DNA of 64,000 bases. Origin: Blattabacterium sp. (Cryptocercus kyebangensis). GTDB taxonomy: Bacteria; Bacteroidota; Bacteroidia; Flavobacteriales; Blattabacteriaceae. Below are positions 37,398 to 46,390 of this stretch, one piece after another. The stretch is from positions 359,501 to 423,500 of the forward strand of contig NZ_CP029820.1 in assembly GCF_003226855.1 (NCBI RefSeq). Direction: 5' to 3'. The translations under genes were made by a program, and so were the position numbers. The notes under the pieces were generated by a model that did not search any database, was not told the DNA's origin, and worked only from the letters and a program-made list of their open reading frames with translations. How positions within the stretch are numbered: the first letter of the stretch is position 1; each line of letters begins with the position of its first letter.

Positions 37398-38495
37398 ATG
37401 GATAATAAAAACCGTTATTCAATAAATGATAAATCTATAAGATTTCTTAATAAATATTTAAATAGTTTTTCCCCAACTGGATACGAAAGTGAAGGTCAAA
37501 AAATATGGAAAGATTATATTAGTTATTATGTAGAAAAAATAGAAACTGATTTGTATGGAACCGTTGTAGGAGTTATTAATCCTAGTCATTCTCCTTACAA
37601 ATTAATAATTGAAGCTCATGCGGATGAAATATCTTGGTATGTGAATTATATAACAGAAGACGGATTAATCTATGTTTCTAGAAATGGAGGGTCTGATCAT
37701 CAAATAGCTCCATCGAAAAGAGTCGTTATACACACAGAAAAAGGGTTAGTAGATGGTGTATTTGGTTGGCCAGCTATTCATACAAGAAAATCTTTAGAAG
37801 AAAAAAACCCTAATTTAGATAATATTTTTATAGATATTGGGGCTTTTGATAAAAAAGAAGTAGAAAAAATAGGCGTTCATGTAGGATGTTTCATCACATA
37901 TCCTGATGAATTTTTTATTATGAATCATAATTATTTTGTTTGCAGGTCTTTGGATAATAAAATAGGAGGATTTATAATTGCAGAAGTAGCAAAAATGATA
38001 ATAGAACATGGAATTGATTTACAATTTGGATTGTATGTGGTGAATTCTGTTCAAGAAGAAGTAGGATTGAGAGGGGCTAAAATGATCTCTCATGCAATAA
38101 ATCCTCATATAGCTATTGTTACTGATGTAACACATGATACTTACACTCCGATGATTGATAAAAAAATACAGGGAGATATTAAATGTGGTTTAGGACCTGT
38201 GATCGGATATGCTCCTTCAATACATAAAAATCTTAGAGAATTCATTATTGATACTTCTAAGAATCAAAAAATTTCTTTTCAACGTTTGGTTTCATCTAGA
38301 TACACGGGAACCGATACAGATGCTTTTGCTTATTCTAATAAGGGAGTTTCCTCTTCTTTAATTTCCATACCTCTTAAATATATGCATACCACAGTAGAAA
38401 TGGTACATAAAAAAGATGTGGAAAAAACGATACAATTAATTTTTGAAACCTTAAAAGGAATTAATTATTCCAAAGAAAAATTTTTCATAGATTGA
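37398..38495 (+). CDS. M42-family metallo-aminopeptidase
   Basis: Cytoplasmic zinc/cobalt aminopeptidase of the FrvX/YsdC/PepA-like M42 family. Metal-ligand and catalytic motifs are seen: EAHADEISWYV, SLDNKIGGF, SVQEEVGLRGA (catalytic Glu-Glu), VTDVTHDTYTP and the C-terminal MHTTVEMVHKKDV. The 365-residue length fits. Probably recycles peptides. It follows dapF and overlaps the convergent ychF by 11 bases. Confidence 0.9.
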   Translation: MDNKNRYSINDKSIRFLNKYLNSFSPTGYESEGQKIWKDYISYYVEKIETDLYGTVVGVINPSHSPYKLIIEAHADEISWYVNYITEDGLIYVSRNGGSDHQIAPSKRVVIHTEKGLVDGVFGWPAIHTRKSLEEKNPNLDNIFIDIGAFDKKEVEKIGVHVGCFITYPDEFFIMNHNYFVCRSLDNKIGGFIIAEVAKMIIEHGIDLQFGLYVVNSVQEEVGLRGAKMISHAINPHIAIVTDVTHDTYTPMIDKKIQGDIKCGLGPVIGYAPSIHKNLREFIIDTSKNQKISFQRLVSSRYTGTDTDAFAYSNKGVSSSLISIPLKYMHTTVEMVHKKDVEKTIQLIFETLKGINYSKEKFFID

Positions 38496-39483
38496 ATCGA
38501 AAATGGATAATATCTCCATCTTTAATAAGATAATTTTTTCCTACTAAAAATGTTTTCCCTGCTTTTTTCGCTTTTTCTTCTGATCCATATTTTATAAAAT
38601 CTTTGTAATGAATAATTTCTGCACAAATAAATCCTTTTTTTAAATCTGTATGTATCACAGAAGCAGCTTGGTAAGCGGTACAATTATTTGGAATAGACCA
38701 AGCACGTATTTCTTCTTTTCCTATTGTAAAAAAACTTTGTAAATTTAATAATTGATATGATTTCTTGATAATCATATCAATTCCTGAAATATGATTTTTT
38801 TTCAACGATAAAACTACTAAAGTTGATTTTTCCTTTTCTACCATTTTTTTTATTTTTTTTAGATTAGGATTATTTTCCTCATCTATATTGCATACATAAA
38901 GAACAGGTTTAATTGTTAGTAACTGTAAATCATCTATGTACTTTTTTTCATTATTTTTAAATGGAAATGTTCTAATATTTTTTCCTTCTTTTAGAAAAGA
39001 AAAAATTTTTTTTAGTAGTATAGTACTTACAGATTTTTTATTTTTAGAAGTTTTTTCTAATCTCTTTTCTATCGTTTCTAGATCTTTGAATTGTAATTCT
39101 ATATCAATAATTTCTTTATCCCTAATTGGATTTATTTCCCCCTCTACATGAAGTACACGAATATCGTTAAAACAACGAATCATATGGATGATAACACTTG
39201 TTTCACGAATATGGGATAGAAATTTATTCCCTAATCCTTCTCCTTTATGTGATCCTTTAATTAATCCAGCAATATCTACTATTTTTATTTTGGATGGAAC
39301 TATTTTTTTTGGATTAATCAAGGTTTTTAATTCATACAATCTTTGATCTGGAACTTTCGTAATTCCATAATTAGGCTCTATGGTACAAAAAGGAAAATTT
39401 TTTGATAAAGCTTTAGAATTAGAAATAAGATTAAATAATGTTGATTTTCCTATATTTGGAAGACCAATAATTCCACATTTCAT
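38485..39483 (-). CDS. ychF: Ribosome-binding ATPase YchF (OLA1 family)
   Basis: Obg-related P-loop protein that prefers ATP and binds ribosomes. Motifs: CGIIGLPNIGKSTLFN (G1), DIAGLIKGSHKGEGLGNKFL (G3), NIDEEN in place of the G4 NKxD motif, which is characteristic of YchF, and a C-terminal TGS domain (AYQAASVIHTDLKKGFICAE). At 332 residues it is about 30 shorter than the usual 363-365. The loss falls in the segment between the G domain and TGS domain. Confidence 0.94.
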   Translation of the reverse strand: MKCGIIGLPNIGKSTLFNLISNSKALSKNFPFCTIEPNYGITKVPDQRLYELKTLINPKKIVPSKIKIVDIAGLIKGSHKGEGLGNKFLSHIRETSVIIHMIRCFNDIRVLHVEGEINPIRDKEIIDIELQFKDLETIEKRLEKTSKNKKSVSTILLKKIFSFLKEGKNIRTFPFKNNEKKYIDDLQLLTIKPVLYVCNIDEENNPNLKKIKKMVEKEKSTLVVLSLKKNHISGIDMIIKKSYQLLNLQSFFTIGKEEIRAWSIPNNCTAYQAASVIHTDLKKGFICAEIIHYKDFIKYGSEEKAKKAGKTFLVGKNYLIKDGDIIHFRFNL

Positions 39484-39551
39484 TGATGATTAAAATATTT
39501 TATTTACACTGATAAATTTAACTAATAGAATATCCATAATATACTAGTTCT

Positions 39552-39559
39552 TATTTTTG
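39552..39559 (+). promoter_or_regulatory. Candidate -7 box for tatC
   Basis: TATTTTTG fits TAnnTTTG, 93 bases before the tatC ATG in the 169-base ychF/tatC divergent gap. A perfect 8-bp hairpin (ATTTACAA with TTGTAAAT, 39596-39615) lies in the predicted leader; its role is unknown. Confidence 0.3.
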
Positions 39560-39652
39560 GGTAAAAAAACTTAGACTAACAATATTTTCTGTGAAATTTA
39601 CAATTTTTTGTAAATAAAAAAGAAGTATTTTATCGTATTTCTATATATTATT

Positions 39653-40456
39653 ATGAAAAATGAAAAAAAAGAAATGCCGTTTTGGGAACATATTGAAGAG
39701 CTCAGAAAACATATGATTCATAGTTTATGTGCAATTATAATTGCAACTATTATTTTGATGAATAATAAATATGTTATATTTGATTATATTCTTTTTGGTC
39801 CAGCAAAAACGGATTTCATTACTTACCGTATATTTTCTAAATTAGAATTTCTTTTTTTTGGAATAAATCATGATCCTATTTCTTTTTTTTCAAAAAATTT
39901 AGAAATACAAAATAGACAAATATTTGGTCAATTTAATATGTATATATGGACCTGTTGTATCGGAGGATTTATTTTATCTTTTCCTTACATATTTTATGAA
40001 TTTTGGAAATTTATAAAACCTGCTCTTTCTGATGAAGAAAGAAAATATTCTCGGGGAATCATTATTATAGTCACATTTCTATTTATATCTGGAATTCTTT
40101 TTGGTTATTTTGTATTATGTCCATTTTTAATTCATTTTGGTTATACATTTAGAATTAGTTCCATTCCAAAAAATATATTTGATTTATCGGATTATATATC
40201 TTTGATGATGCATTCTATGCTATCTATGGGAATAACTTTTTTATTCCCAATTTTGATTTTTTTTCTTACTAAAATAGAATTAATAACCTATACATTCTTG
40301 AAAAAATATAGAAAACATGCTTTTTTGATGATCTTAATCATCGCTTCTGCAATTACACCTGGAGATATTTTAAGTACGATAATCGTTTTAATTCCTCTAT
40401 TAATTCTTTATGAATTAAGTCTTTATATTTCTTTTTCTTTTTCTAAAAGAAAATAA
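39653..40456 (+). CDS. tatC: Sec-independent protein translocase subunit TatC
   Basis: Receptor subunit of the twin-arginine export pathway for folded proteins. The 267-residue product has six membrane segments and conserved blocks: PFWEHIEELRKHMIHSL at the N-terminus, SFPYIFYEFWKFIKPALSDEERKY and SALTPGD-like SAITPGDILST near the end. No tatA gene lies next to it. It ends in a shared hairpin terminator with the convergent OmpA-type gene. Confidence 0.94.
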   Translation: MKNEKKEMPFWEHIEELRKHMIHSLCAIIIATIILMNNKYVIFDYILFGPAKTDFITYRIFSKLEFLFFGINHDPISFFSKNLEIQNRQIFGQFNMYIWTCCIGGFILSFPYIFYEFWKFIKPALSDEERKYSRGIIIIVTFLFISGILFGYFVLCPFLIHFGYTFRISSIPKNIFDLSDYISLMMHSMLSMGITFLFPILIFFLTKIELITYTFLKKYRKHAFLMILIIASAITPGDILSTIIVLIPLLILYELSLYISFSFSKRK

Positions 40457-40485
40457 AAAACCCCTTTAAAATCAAGAGGTTTTTT
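40455..40485. terminator. Bidirectional intrinsic terminator between tatC and the OmpA-type gene
   Basis: AAAAAACC (40455-40462) pairs with GGTTTTTT (40478-40485). The stem continues past one C/A mismatch with CTT/AAG, leaving a loop of about 6 bases. The T-tract on one strand and A-tract on the other allow termination from both convergent genes. Confidence 0.75.
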
Positions 40486-40489
40486 ATGA

Positions 40490-41749
40490 TTATTTTTTTA
40501 TTGTTATTTCAACATATCTTCCTTTACTCTTCTTTTTTGCATATTTTCTTAATCCTCTAATTTCCATTCTAGAAGGATCTACTCCTTTGGATACCAAAGC
40601 TTCAAATACAGAATTCGCTCTTCTTAAGGATAATCTTTTATTATAAGAATATTTTCCATAAGAATCTGTATATCCATTTATATAAAATTTAGAATTAGGA
40701 AGTTTTTTGATCATAATTTCAGAAATATTATCAATAATTCCTAATGAACTAGAAGATAATGTATCTTTTCCAAGATCAAATAAAATAGGATTGAAAATTA
40801 TTTTATCTGGACATCCTTTATTTTCTTTTGTTCCATATTTGTTGGGACAAAGATCTTCAATATCTGGAATATTATCAGAATCTGTATCTGGACATCCTTT
40901 AAATTTTTTTAATCCAAATTTATCAGGACATGAATCCTCTTTATCTAAAATACCATCATAATCTAAGTCTTCTTTTTCGCAGCAAATTTTATTTTCATAT
41001 TCCGAATTTTCTAGAATATTTTTATCCTCTTTCTCCTCTTTTTTTTCTATTATAGAAGGTAAGTAAGAATCTTCTTTATTGATTTCTATTATTTTCTTTT
41101 GTTCCTTATTATCATAATTATCAGAATAATTTTCATGTACCCCTCCGAAACGGAATACTAAACCCATGGAATGTTTACAAAAATTTAAATAATCTCTTGA
41201 ATGAGTTGCAAATACATGATTATAGGTACTTTGAATGTTAATACCAAAATTAGATACAATCCAAAAATTGATACCCAATCCTCCATCTAATAGAAAAAAA
41301 TCTTTCTTATTCAATTTATAAAATTTGGATCCTGAAATTCTTAATATTTTATTTTTATAATTAAATTTATGATAACCACCTCCTAATCTAAAATAAGGAT
41401 CAAACCAATATTGAGGTAAAAAATAGAAATTAATTCCAGGACCAAATTTCAAGAAAAATCCATCTATTATTTTCCATCTATTATTGTCTACCATTCCTAA
41501 AGAACCCTCTAAATATAACCCCAGATTTTTATTTATATTATGCACCAATTCTACATTAGAAAAAATAGGATTGATACTATTATTTTTTTTGTGTAAAAAA
41601 AATTTAATAGGATAACTTCTTGGATAATAGTTAATATCATTCGCACCTATTCGAATAGACCATTTTTTCTTAGAATGAGAATATTGAGAGGATACAGACG
41701 AAAGTAAAACAAAAAAAGCAATAATAAAAAAATTGAATTTTTTTTTCAT
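40490..41749 (-). CDS. OmpA-family outer membrane protein with thrombospondin type 3 repeats
   Basis: A 419-residue envelope protein. It has an N-terminal signal peptide (MKKKFNFFIIAFFVLLSSVS), a beta-barrel-like domain to about residue 205, a charged linker, then calcium-binding thrombospondin type 3 repeats (DYDGILDKEDSCPD, DTDSDNIPDIEDLCPN). The C-terminal OmpA/MotB peptidoglycan-binding domain shows YINGYTDSYGKYSYNKRLS and ANSVFEALVSKGVDPSRM. It probably anchors the outer membrane to the cell wall. A minus-strand TATATTTG lies upstream at 41789-41782. Confidence 0.9.
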   Translation of the reverse strand: MKKKFNFFIIAFFVLLSSVSSQYSHSKKKWSIRIGANDINYYPRSYPIKFFLHKKNNSINPIFSNVELVHNINKNLGLYLEGSLGMVDNNRWKIIDGFFLKFGPGINFYFLPQYWFDPYFRLGGGYHKFNYKNKILRISGSKFYKLNKKDFFLLDGGLGINFWIVSNFGINIQSTYNHVFATHSRDYLNFCKHSMGLVFRFGGVHENYSDNYDNKEQKKIIEINKEDSYLPSIIEKKEEKEDKNILENSEYENKICCEKEDLDYDGILDKEDSCPDKFGLKKFKGCPDTDSDNIPDIEDLCPNKYGTKENKGCPDKIIFNPILFDLGKDTLSSSSLGIIDNISEIMIKKLPNSKFYINGYTDSYGKYSYNKRLSLRRANSVFEALVSKGVDPSRMEIRGLRKYAKKKSKGRYVEITIKK

Positions 41750-41781
41750 AGAATTATAATTTCTTTGAATTTGAACCTAAA

Positions 41782-41789
41782 CAAATATA
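41782..41789 (-). promoter_or_regulatory. Candidate -7 box for the OmpA-type gene
   Basis: TATATTTG on the minus strand, 33 bases before the ATG at 41749, with only a T-rich -33 region. Plausible for a well-expressed envelope gene. Confidence 0.4.
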
Positions 41790-41812
41790 AATTATATATA
41801 TGATTTTAAAAA

Positions 41813-42250
41813 TTATCTTTTGAAAGATTGTCTAATTTCACGAACAATATCTCTATTTCTTATAGATTCACGCTTATCATATATTTTTTTCCCCTTTGCT
41901 AAAAAAATTTGTACTTTCACATATCCTTTTTCACTAAAAAATAATTTAGTAGGAATAATAGTTAATCCAGGTAATTTTAACTTTTTTTCTATTTTTATTA
42001 ATTCTTTTTTAGTTAACAATAACTTTCTTTCTCTTCTGCTTTGGTGATTCCAAGTAGTTCCAAACTTATATTCAGAAATATACATGTTAATAGAATACAA
42101 TTCTCCATTTTTTATTTGACAAAAACTTTCCGTTATATTAGCTTTATTTTGTCTTATAGATTTAACTTCAGTACCAAACAGTTGAATTCCAGCTATATAT
42201 TCTTCTATTAATTTATATTGAAATTTTGCTTTTCTGTTTAGAATACTCAT
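41813..42250 (-). CDS. smpB: SsrA-binding protein SmpB
   Basis: Binds tmRNA and brings it to stalled ribosomes for trans-translation. The 145-residue product has NRKAKFQYKLIEEYIAGIQL, LFGTEVKSIRQNKANI, and the C-terminal basic tail GKKIYDKRESIRNRD with helix VREIRQSFKR. This is a full-length SmpB. No tmRNA gene was seen in this window. ATG at 42250, divergent from the transketolase genes. Confidence 0.95.
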   Translation of the reverse strand: MSILNRKAKFQYKLIEEYIAGIQLFGTEVKSIRQNKANITESFCQIKNGELYSINMYISEYKFGTTWNHQSRRERKLLLTKKELIKIEKKLKLPGLTIIPTKLFFSEKGYVKVQIFLAKGKKIYDKRESIRNRDIVREIRQSFKR

Positions 42251-42268
42251 AATTAATTGTTACTTTTG
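42237..42268 (+). promoter_or_regulatory. Promoter for the transketolase genes
   Basis: TTTA (42237-42240), 20 bases of spacing, then TACTTTTG (42261-42268), a match to the Bacteroidetes TTTG-N19/20-TAnnTTTG pattern. The ATG of the first transketolase gene is 35 bases downstream. Confidence 0.5.
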
Positions 42269-42270
42269 TG

Positions 42271-42300
42271 CAAAAATAAAATTCTATAAATTTTTTTAAA
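42271..42300 (-). promoter_or_regulatory. Promoter for smpB
   Basis: On the minus strand TTTA (42300-42297) and, 18 bases on, TATTTTTG (42278-42271). This -7 box is only two bases from the oppositely directed box at 42261-42268. Confidence 0.45.
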
Positions 42301-42303
42301 ATT

Positions 42304-43173
42304 ATGAATATAAATTTACGTATACGTTATTTAAAAAACTTATGTACTCAAGTAAGAAGAGATATATTACGTATGGTAAATAACGCAAATTCTGGACATC
42401 CTGGTGGATCTTTAGGATGTACAGAATTCTTTGTTGCTTTATATCAAGAAATAATGCATTACGATCCAAAAAAATTTTCTATGGAGGGGAAAAAAGAAGA
42501 CTTCTTTTTTTTATCAAATGGACATATATCTCCTGTTTATTATAGTGTATTAGCTCGTTCTGGTTTTTTTTCTATAAAAGAATTATCTTCTTTTAGAAAA
42601 TTAAATTCTCGTTTACAAGGACATCCTTCTGTACATGGAAATCTTCCAGGAATACGAATTTCTTCAGGATCCTTGGGGCAAGGGATGTCTGTATCGATTG
42701 GTGCTGCTATATCTAAAAAACTTAGTAAAGAGAATAATAGTATTATTTATAGTTTACATGGAGATGGAGAATTGAATGAAGGACAGATATGGGAATCTGT
42801 TTTATATGCAGGATCTAGAGGTATAGATAATTATATAGCTACTGTAGATTATAATAGACAACAAATAGATGGAAATACCGATGAAGTTCTTCCTCTTGGA
42901 AATCTTAAAAAAAAATTCGAATCTTTTGATTGGAAGGTTTTAGAAGAATTAAAAGGAAATAATATTGAAAAAGTGATTAATATTTTAAAAAAAGCAAAAA
43001 ATGAGACTGGAAAAGGAAGACCTATCTTAATTATCCTATATACCGAAATGGGATATGGTGTAGATTTTATGGTAGGGAATAATGTATGGCATGGAAAATC
43101 TCCTAATGAAGAGGAATTAAAAAAAGCACTATTACAGCTTCCTGAAACCTTTGGAGATTTTCCAAAAATATAA
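42304..43173 (+). CDS. Transketolase, N-terminal (pyrophosphate-binding) subunit
   Basis: First half of a split transketolase, the thiamine-diphosphate enzyme of the pentose phosphate pathway that moves two-carbon units. The 289-residue product has the TPP-pyrophosphate domain: ANSGHPGGSLGCTEFF, FLSNGHISPVYYSVLA, GSLGQGMSVSIGAAIS, and the metal-binding GDGELNEGQIWES. It ends where the pyrimidine domain would begin; that domain is the next gene. Both are needed for activity. This split is common in Bacteroidetes. Confidence 0.92.
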   Translation: MNINLRIRYLKNLCTQVRRDILRMVNNANSGHPGGSLGCTEFFVALYQEIMHYDPKKFSMEGKKEDFFFLSNGHISPVYYSVLARSGFFSIKELSSFRKLNSRLQGHPSVHGNLPGIRISSGSLGQGMSVSIGAAISKKLSKENNSIIYSLHGDGELNEGQIWESVLYAGSRGIDNYIATVDYNRQQIDGNTDEVLPLGNLKKKFESFDWKVLEELKGNNIEKVINILKKAKNETGKGRPILIILYTEMGYGVDFMVGNNVWHGKSPNEEELKKALLQLPETFGDFPKI

Positions 43174-43180
43174 AAGGATT

Positions 43181-44152
43181 ATGATAAAAATATATGAAAA
43201 TAAAGGATTCAAAGAAACCAGAGCTGGATTTGGAAATGCTTTGTCTTTATTAGGTAGAAAAAACAATAAAGTAGTAGCATTATGTGCAGATCTTACCAGT
43301 TCTCTATTTATGAATCGTTTTTCTAAAGAATTTCCTGAACGATTTTTTCAAATTGGAATTGCAGAGGCTAATATGATTGGAATAGCTGCGGGCCTAAGCA
43401 TTGGTAAATATATTCCTTTTGCTGGAACATTTGCCAATTTTGCAACATCTCGTGTATATGATCAGATACGTCAATCCATTGCTTATTCTTATAAAAATGT
43501 GAAAATATGTGCTTCTCACTCCGGATTGACTCTTGGTGAAGATGGAGCTACACATCAAAGTTTAGAAGATATTGGAATGATGAAAATGCTCCCTGGTATG
43601 ACAGTGATTAATACTTGCGATTATAACCAAACTTATGCAGCTACTTTAGCTATAGCCAATTATTTAGGACCAGTATACTTCCGATTTGGAAGGCCTTCCG
43701 TAGCTAATTTTACGGATAAAAATCAAATATTTGAAATTGGAAAAGCCGTTCTTTTAACAGAAGGAAAAGATATTACTATTGTAAGTACAGGTCATTTAGT
43801 ATGGGAATCTTTAGAGGCGGCTAGGATATTGTATGAAAAAAAGGGAATAACTTGTGAAGTTATTAATGTTCATACAATAAAGCCATTAGATGAAAAAATA
43901 ATTTTAAATTCCATTGATAAAACAAAATGTATTGTAACAGCAGAAGAACATAATTATTTTGGAGGATTAGGAGAGAGTATAGCTAGAGTAATTACGACTA
44001 AAAGACTTTCTGTCCATCAAAGTTTAGTAGCGGTTAACGATACTTTTGGTGAAAGTGGGAAACCGATGGAGTTATTAAAAAAATATAAAATTGATCGAGA
44101 TTCTATTATGAATCATGTAAAAATTTTATTAGAAAAAAAAAAGAATCAATAA
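43181..44152 (+). CDS. Transketolase, C-terminal (pyrimidine-binding) subunit
   Basis: Second half of the split transketolase. It contains the pyrimidine domain with the catalytic Glu in FFQIGIAEANMIGIAAGL, FANFATSRVYDQIRQSIAYS, HSGLTLGEDGATHQSLEDIG, and a C-terminal transketolase domain (CIVTAEEHNYFGGLGESIA). I use the ATG at 43181, preceded by AAAGGA, giving 323 residues. A TTG-started frame from 43151 would overlap the first subunit by 23 bases. The 7-base gap indicates one operon and balanced synthesis. Confidence 0.92.
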   Translation: MIKIYENKGFKETRAGFGNALSLLGRKNNKVVALCADLTSSLFMNRFSKEFPERFFQIGIAEANMIGIAAGLSIGKYIPFAGTFANFATSRVYDQIRQSIAYSYKNVKICASHSGLTLGEDGATHQSLEDIGMMKMLPGMTVINTCDYNQTYAATLAIANYLGPVYFRFGRPSVANFTDKNQIFEIGKAVLLTEGKDITIVSTGHLVWESLEAARILYEKKGITCEVINVHTIKPLDEKIILNSIDKTKCIVTAEEHNYFGGLGESIARVITTKRLSVHQSLVAVNDTFGESGKPMELLKKYKIDRDSIMNHVKILLEKKKNQ

Positions 44153-44159
44153 AAAAAAT

Positions 44160-44489
44160 TTGGAAATCAAAAATATACAAAAACTAGTTCATAATTGGGT
44201 TGTAAATCATGGAATACGTTATTTTGATATATTAACCAATACCATTCTTTTATCTGAAGAAGTAGGTGAAGTTTCTAGAATTATTGCTAGGAATTATGGA
44301 GAACAATCCTTAAAAAAAAATTGTAAAGAAAAAGAAGATCTTGGAGAAGAATTATCCGATGTTTTGTTTGTCTTACTTTGTTTAGCTAATCAAACTGGAA
44401 TTAATTTGGAAGAATCTTTTCATAAAAAATTAAAAAAAAAAAAATCTAGAGATCATGAAAGACACCATAAAAATGAAAAATTAAAATAA
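44160..44489 (+). CDS. MazG-like nucleotide pyrophosphohydrolase domain protein
   Basis: A 109-residue all-alpha NTP-PPase-type protein. The metal-binding pattern EEVGEVSRIIA followed by EELSDVLFVLLCLANQTGI (EExxE...ExxD) marks the MazG/HisE/dUTPase-2 superfamily. Family members hydrolyse (d)NTPs to monophosphates, possibly for housecleaning; the substrate here is unknown. The start is TTG at 44160 (MEIKNIQKLVHNW), 7 bases after the transketolase stop, and no nearby ATG fits. Confidence 0.83.
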   Translation: MEIKNIQKLVHNWVVNHGIRYFDILTNTILLSEEVGEVSRIIARNYGEQSLKKNCKEKEDLGEELSDVLFVLLCLANQTGINLEESFHKKLKKKKSRDHERHHKNEKLK

Positions 44490-44494
44490 GAAAT

Positions 44495-45745
44495 ATGCCT
44501 TCTTATATAAAAATTCACAAAAAAAGGAAAAAATTATACGGTTCTATATCTATAACGGGATCTAAAAGTATATCTAACCGTCTTTTAATTTTAAAAGCTA
44601 TTTATAAAGATGATATTCATATTGAAAATATTTCTAACTGTGAAGATACAAAAGTTTTAGCCAAAAGTTTGGATAGTACTTCTAAAATATTAAACATTCA
44701 TCATTCCGGAACTGCTATGCGTTTTTTAACTTCCTATTTGTCTATACAAGAAGGAAAAGAAGTCATATTGACAGGGTCAAATAGAATGAAAGAAAGACCT
44801 ATATCTGTTCTTGTAGATTCTTTAAAAAAATTAGGATCGGAAATTATTTATTTAGAAAAAATTGGATATCCACCAATAAAAATTATTGGTAAGAAAATTT
44901 TAGGAGGAGAAATAGATATCAATGCTAGAATTAGTAGTCAGTATATTAGTTCTTTAATGTTAATATCTAGTAAATTTAAAATGGGATTAAAAATATCTTT
45001 AAAAGAAGATATTACATCAATGCCATATATAAAAATGACTTTTGATTTATTAACTATAGCAGGAATAAAAATATCATGGAAAGAAAAAGTCATTCATATT
45101 TATCCAGGAAAAGAAAAAGGAAAAAAATATTTTTCTATAGAATCAGATTGGAGTTCTGCATCTTATTATTACTCAATGGCTAGCATAGTAAAAAAAAGTA
45201 ATATAACTTTAAGTTACTATAAAAATGAAAGTTTACAAGGAGATAGAGAAGTTTCTTCCATCTATGAAAAATATTTTGGAATATCCACAATTTTTGAAAA
45301 AAGTAGAATAACATTAAGTAAGAAGTTAAATTTTACTCAACCTAGAGTCATTAATTTAGATTTAAATAAAACTCCAGATCTTGCACAAACTATTGTTGTC
45401 ACTTGTGCTTTTCTTGGTGTTAAGTGTTATTTAAAAGGTTTAGAAACCTTAAAAATTAAAGAAACAGATCGTTTGGAAGCTTTAAAAAATGAATTATTAA
45501 AATTTGGGGTGATTACCAAAATCACAAGTTCTTGTTTAGAAATAATAGATTTTTTTCCAAAAAAAATGGATTCTTCTATCATAATAAAAACTTATCAAGA
45601 TCATAGAATGGCTATGGCTTTTTCTTCATTTGGATTATCTTATTCTCTGAAAATAGAGGAACCAAAAGTTGTGGAAAAATCATATCCAAATTTTTGGATG
45701 GATTTGAAATATTTAGGTTTTTCAATTGATTATGATGAGGAATAA
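44495..45745 (+). CDS. aroA: 3-phosphoshikimate 1-carboxyvinyltransferase (EPSP synthase)
   Basis: Sixth step of the shikimate pathway, which supplies chorismate to the trp genes at the right end of the window. The 416-residue product has SITGSKSISNRLLILKA, NSGTAMRF-like HHSGTAMRFLTSYLS, ERPISVLVDSLKKLG, QYISSLMLISS, DWSSASYYYSMAS, the catalytic region DLNKTPDLAQTIVV, and KETDRLEALKNEL. The first substrate loop GSKSISNR is intact, and DHRMAMAFSS is near the end. It overlaps the convergent NlpC/P60 gene by 16 bases. Confidence 0.94.
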   Translation: MPSYIKIHKKRKKLYGSISITGSKSISNRLLILKAIYKDDIHIENISNCEDTKVLAKSLDSTSKILNIHHSGTAMRFLTSYLSIQEGKEVILTGSNRMKERPISVLVDSLKKLGSEIIYLEKIGYPPIKIIGKKILGGEIDINARISSQYISSLMLISSKFKMGLKISLKEDITSMPYIKMTFDLLTIAGIKISWKEKVIHIYPGKEKGKKYFSIESDWSSASYYYSMASIVKKSNITLSYYKNESLQGDREVSSIYEKYFGISTIFEKSRITLSKKLNFTQPRVINLDLNKTPDLAQTIVVTCAFLGVKCYLKGLETLKIKETDRLEALKNELLKFGVITKITSSCLEIIDFFPKKMDSSIIIKTYQDHRMAMAFSSFGLSYSLKIEEPKVVEKSYPNFWMDLKYLGFSIDYDEE

Positions 45746-46233
45746 AGAATTCTCCTTGCTGTAATAAATCTATTTTTCCAATATTTTTGATACAATCGAG
45801 AAATAAGGACTCCTGATGTAGAGGCGTGAATAAAGAATATGTTATTATGACTTATATGGATTACCATTCCTACATGATTAATTTTTTTTCTAAATTTTCC
45901 TGTAGCAAAAAATAAGAGATCTCCTTTTTCTATATATTTTTTAGGGACCAAAAAACCTTTTTTAGCTTGATTGGAAGATATACGTGGTAATGAAATCTTA
46001 TAAGATGCAAAAACATTTTTTATGAGAGCAGAACAATCTATTCCATTTTTAGTGTTTCCACCATATCTATATGGAGTATACATATAATTTTTAGCTTCTT
46101 CAATAAGAAAATCCATTTTCTTTTTTAGAAAAAATTTATTTTTAATAATTTGAAAATAGTCTTTCTTATCGTAGTATGGATTCTGTTTCTTTTTTCTGAA
46201 AGAAATTTTTTCAGAATTTTTCTTATATACCAT
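45730..46233 (-). CDS. NlpC/P60-family cell-wall peptidase
   Basis: Papain-like peptidase expected to cut peptidoglycan stem peptides. From the ATG at 46233 the product has 167 residues, with the catalytic Cys67 in NGIDCSALIKNVF, His120 in NHVGMVIH and third residue His136 in FIHAST, plus LPRISSNQAKKG and KGDLLFFATG. The triad is complete. No signal peptide follows this ATG, although the enzyme should work outside the membrane. The frame stays open upstream to about 46329 and encodes a signal-like stretch (NSKIFLFFVFYSHFFSIPLL) but with no ATG, GTG or TTG; the first ATT codons are near 46317. See the finding. Confidence 0.85.
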   Translation of the reverse strand: MVYKKNSEKISFRKKKQNPYYDKKDYFQIIKNKFFLKKKMDFLIEEAKNYMYTPYRYGGNTKNGIDCSALIKNVFASYKISLPRISSNQAKKGFLVPKKYIEKGDLLFFATGKFRKKINHVGMVIHISHNNIFFIHASTSGVLISRLYQKYWKNRFITARRILYSSS

Positions 46234-46390
46234 ATCTCCATGTAATAACGGAATAGAAAAAAAATGAGAATAGAATACAAAAAATAAAAAAATTTTAGAA
46301 TTTATGATCGGAATAATTTTTTCTTTTTTTTATCTTTTTCAAGAGAAATTCTAATAAATTATTAATAGAGATTCAAATTTAAATAAAATA

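Noticed and set aside
42304-44152. Frameshifted transketolase
   Set aside because: The two halves are separate genes with their own starts, a 7-base gap and intact domains, which is a common natural split, not damage.
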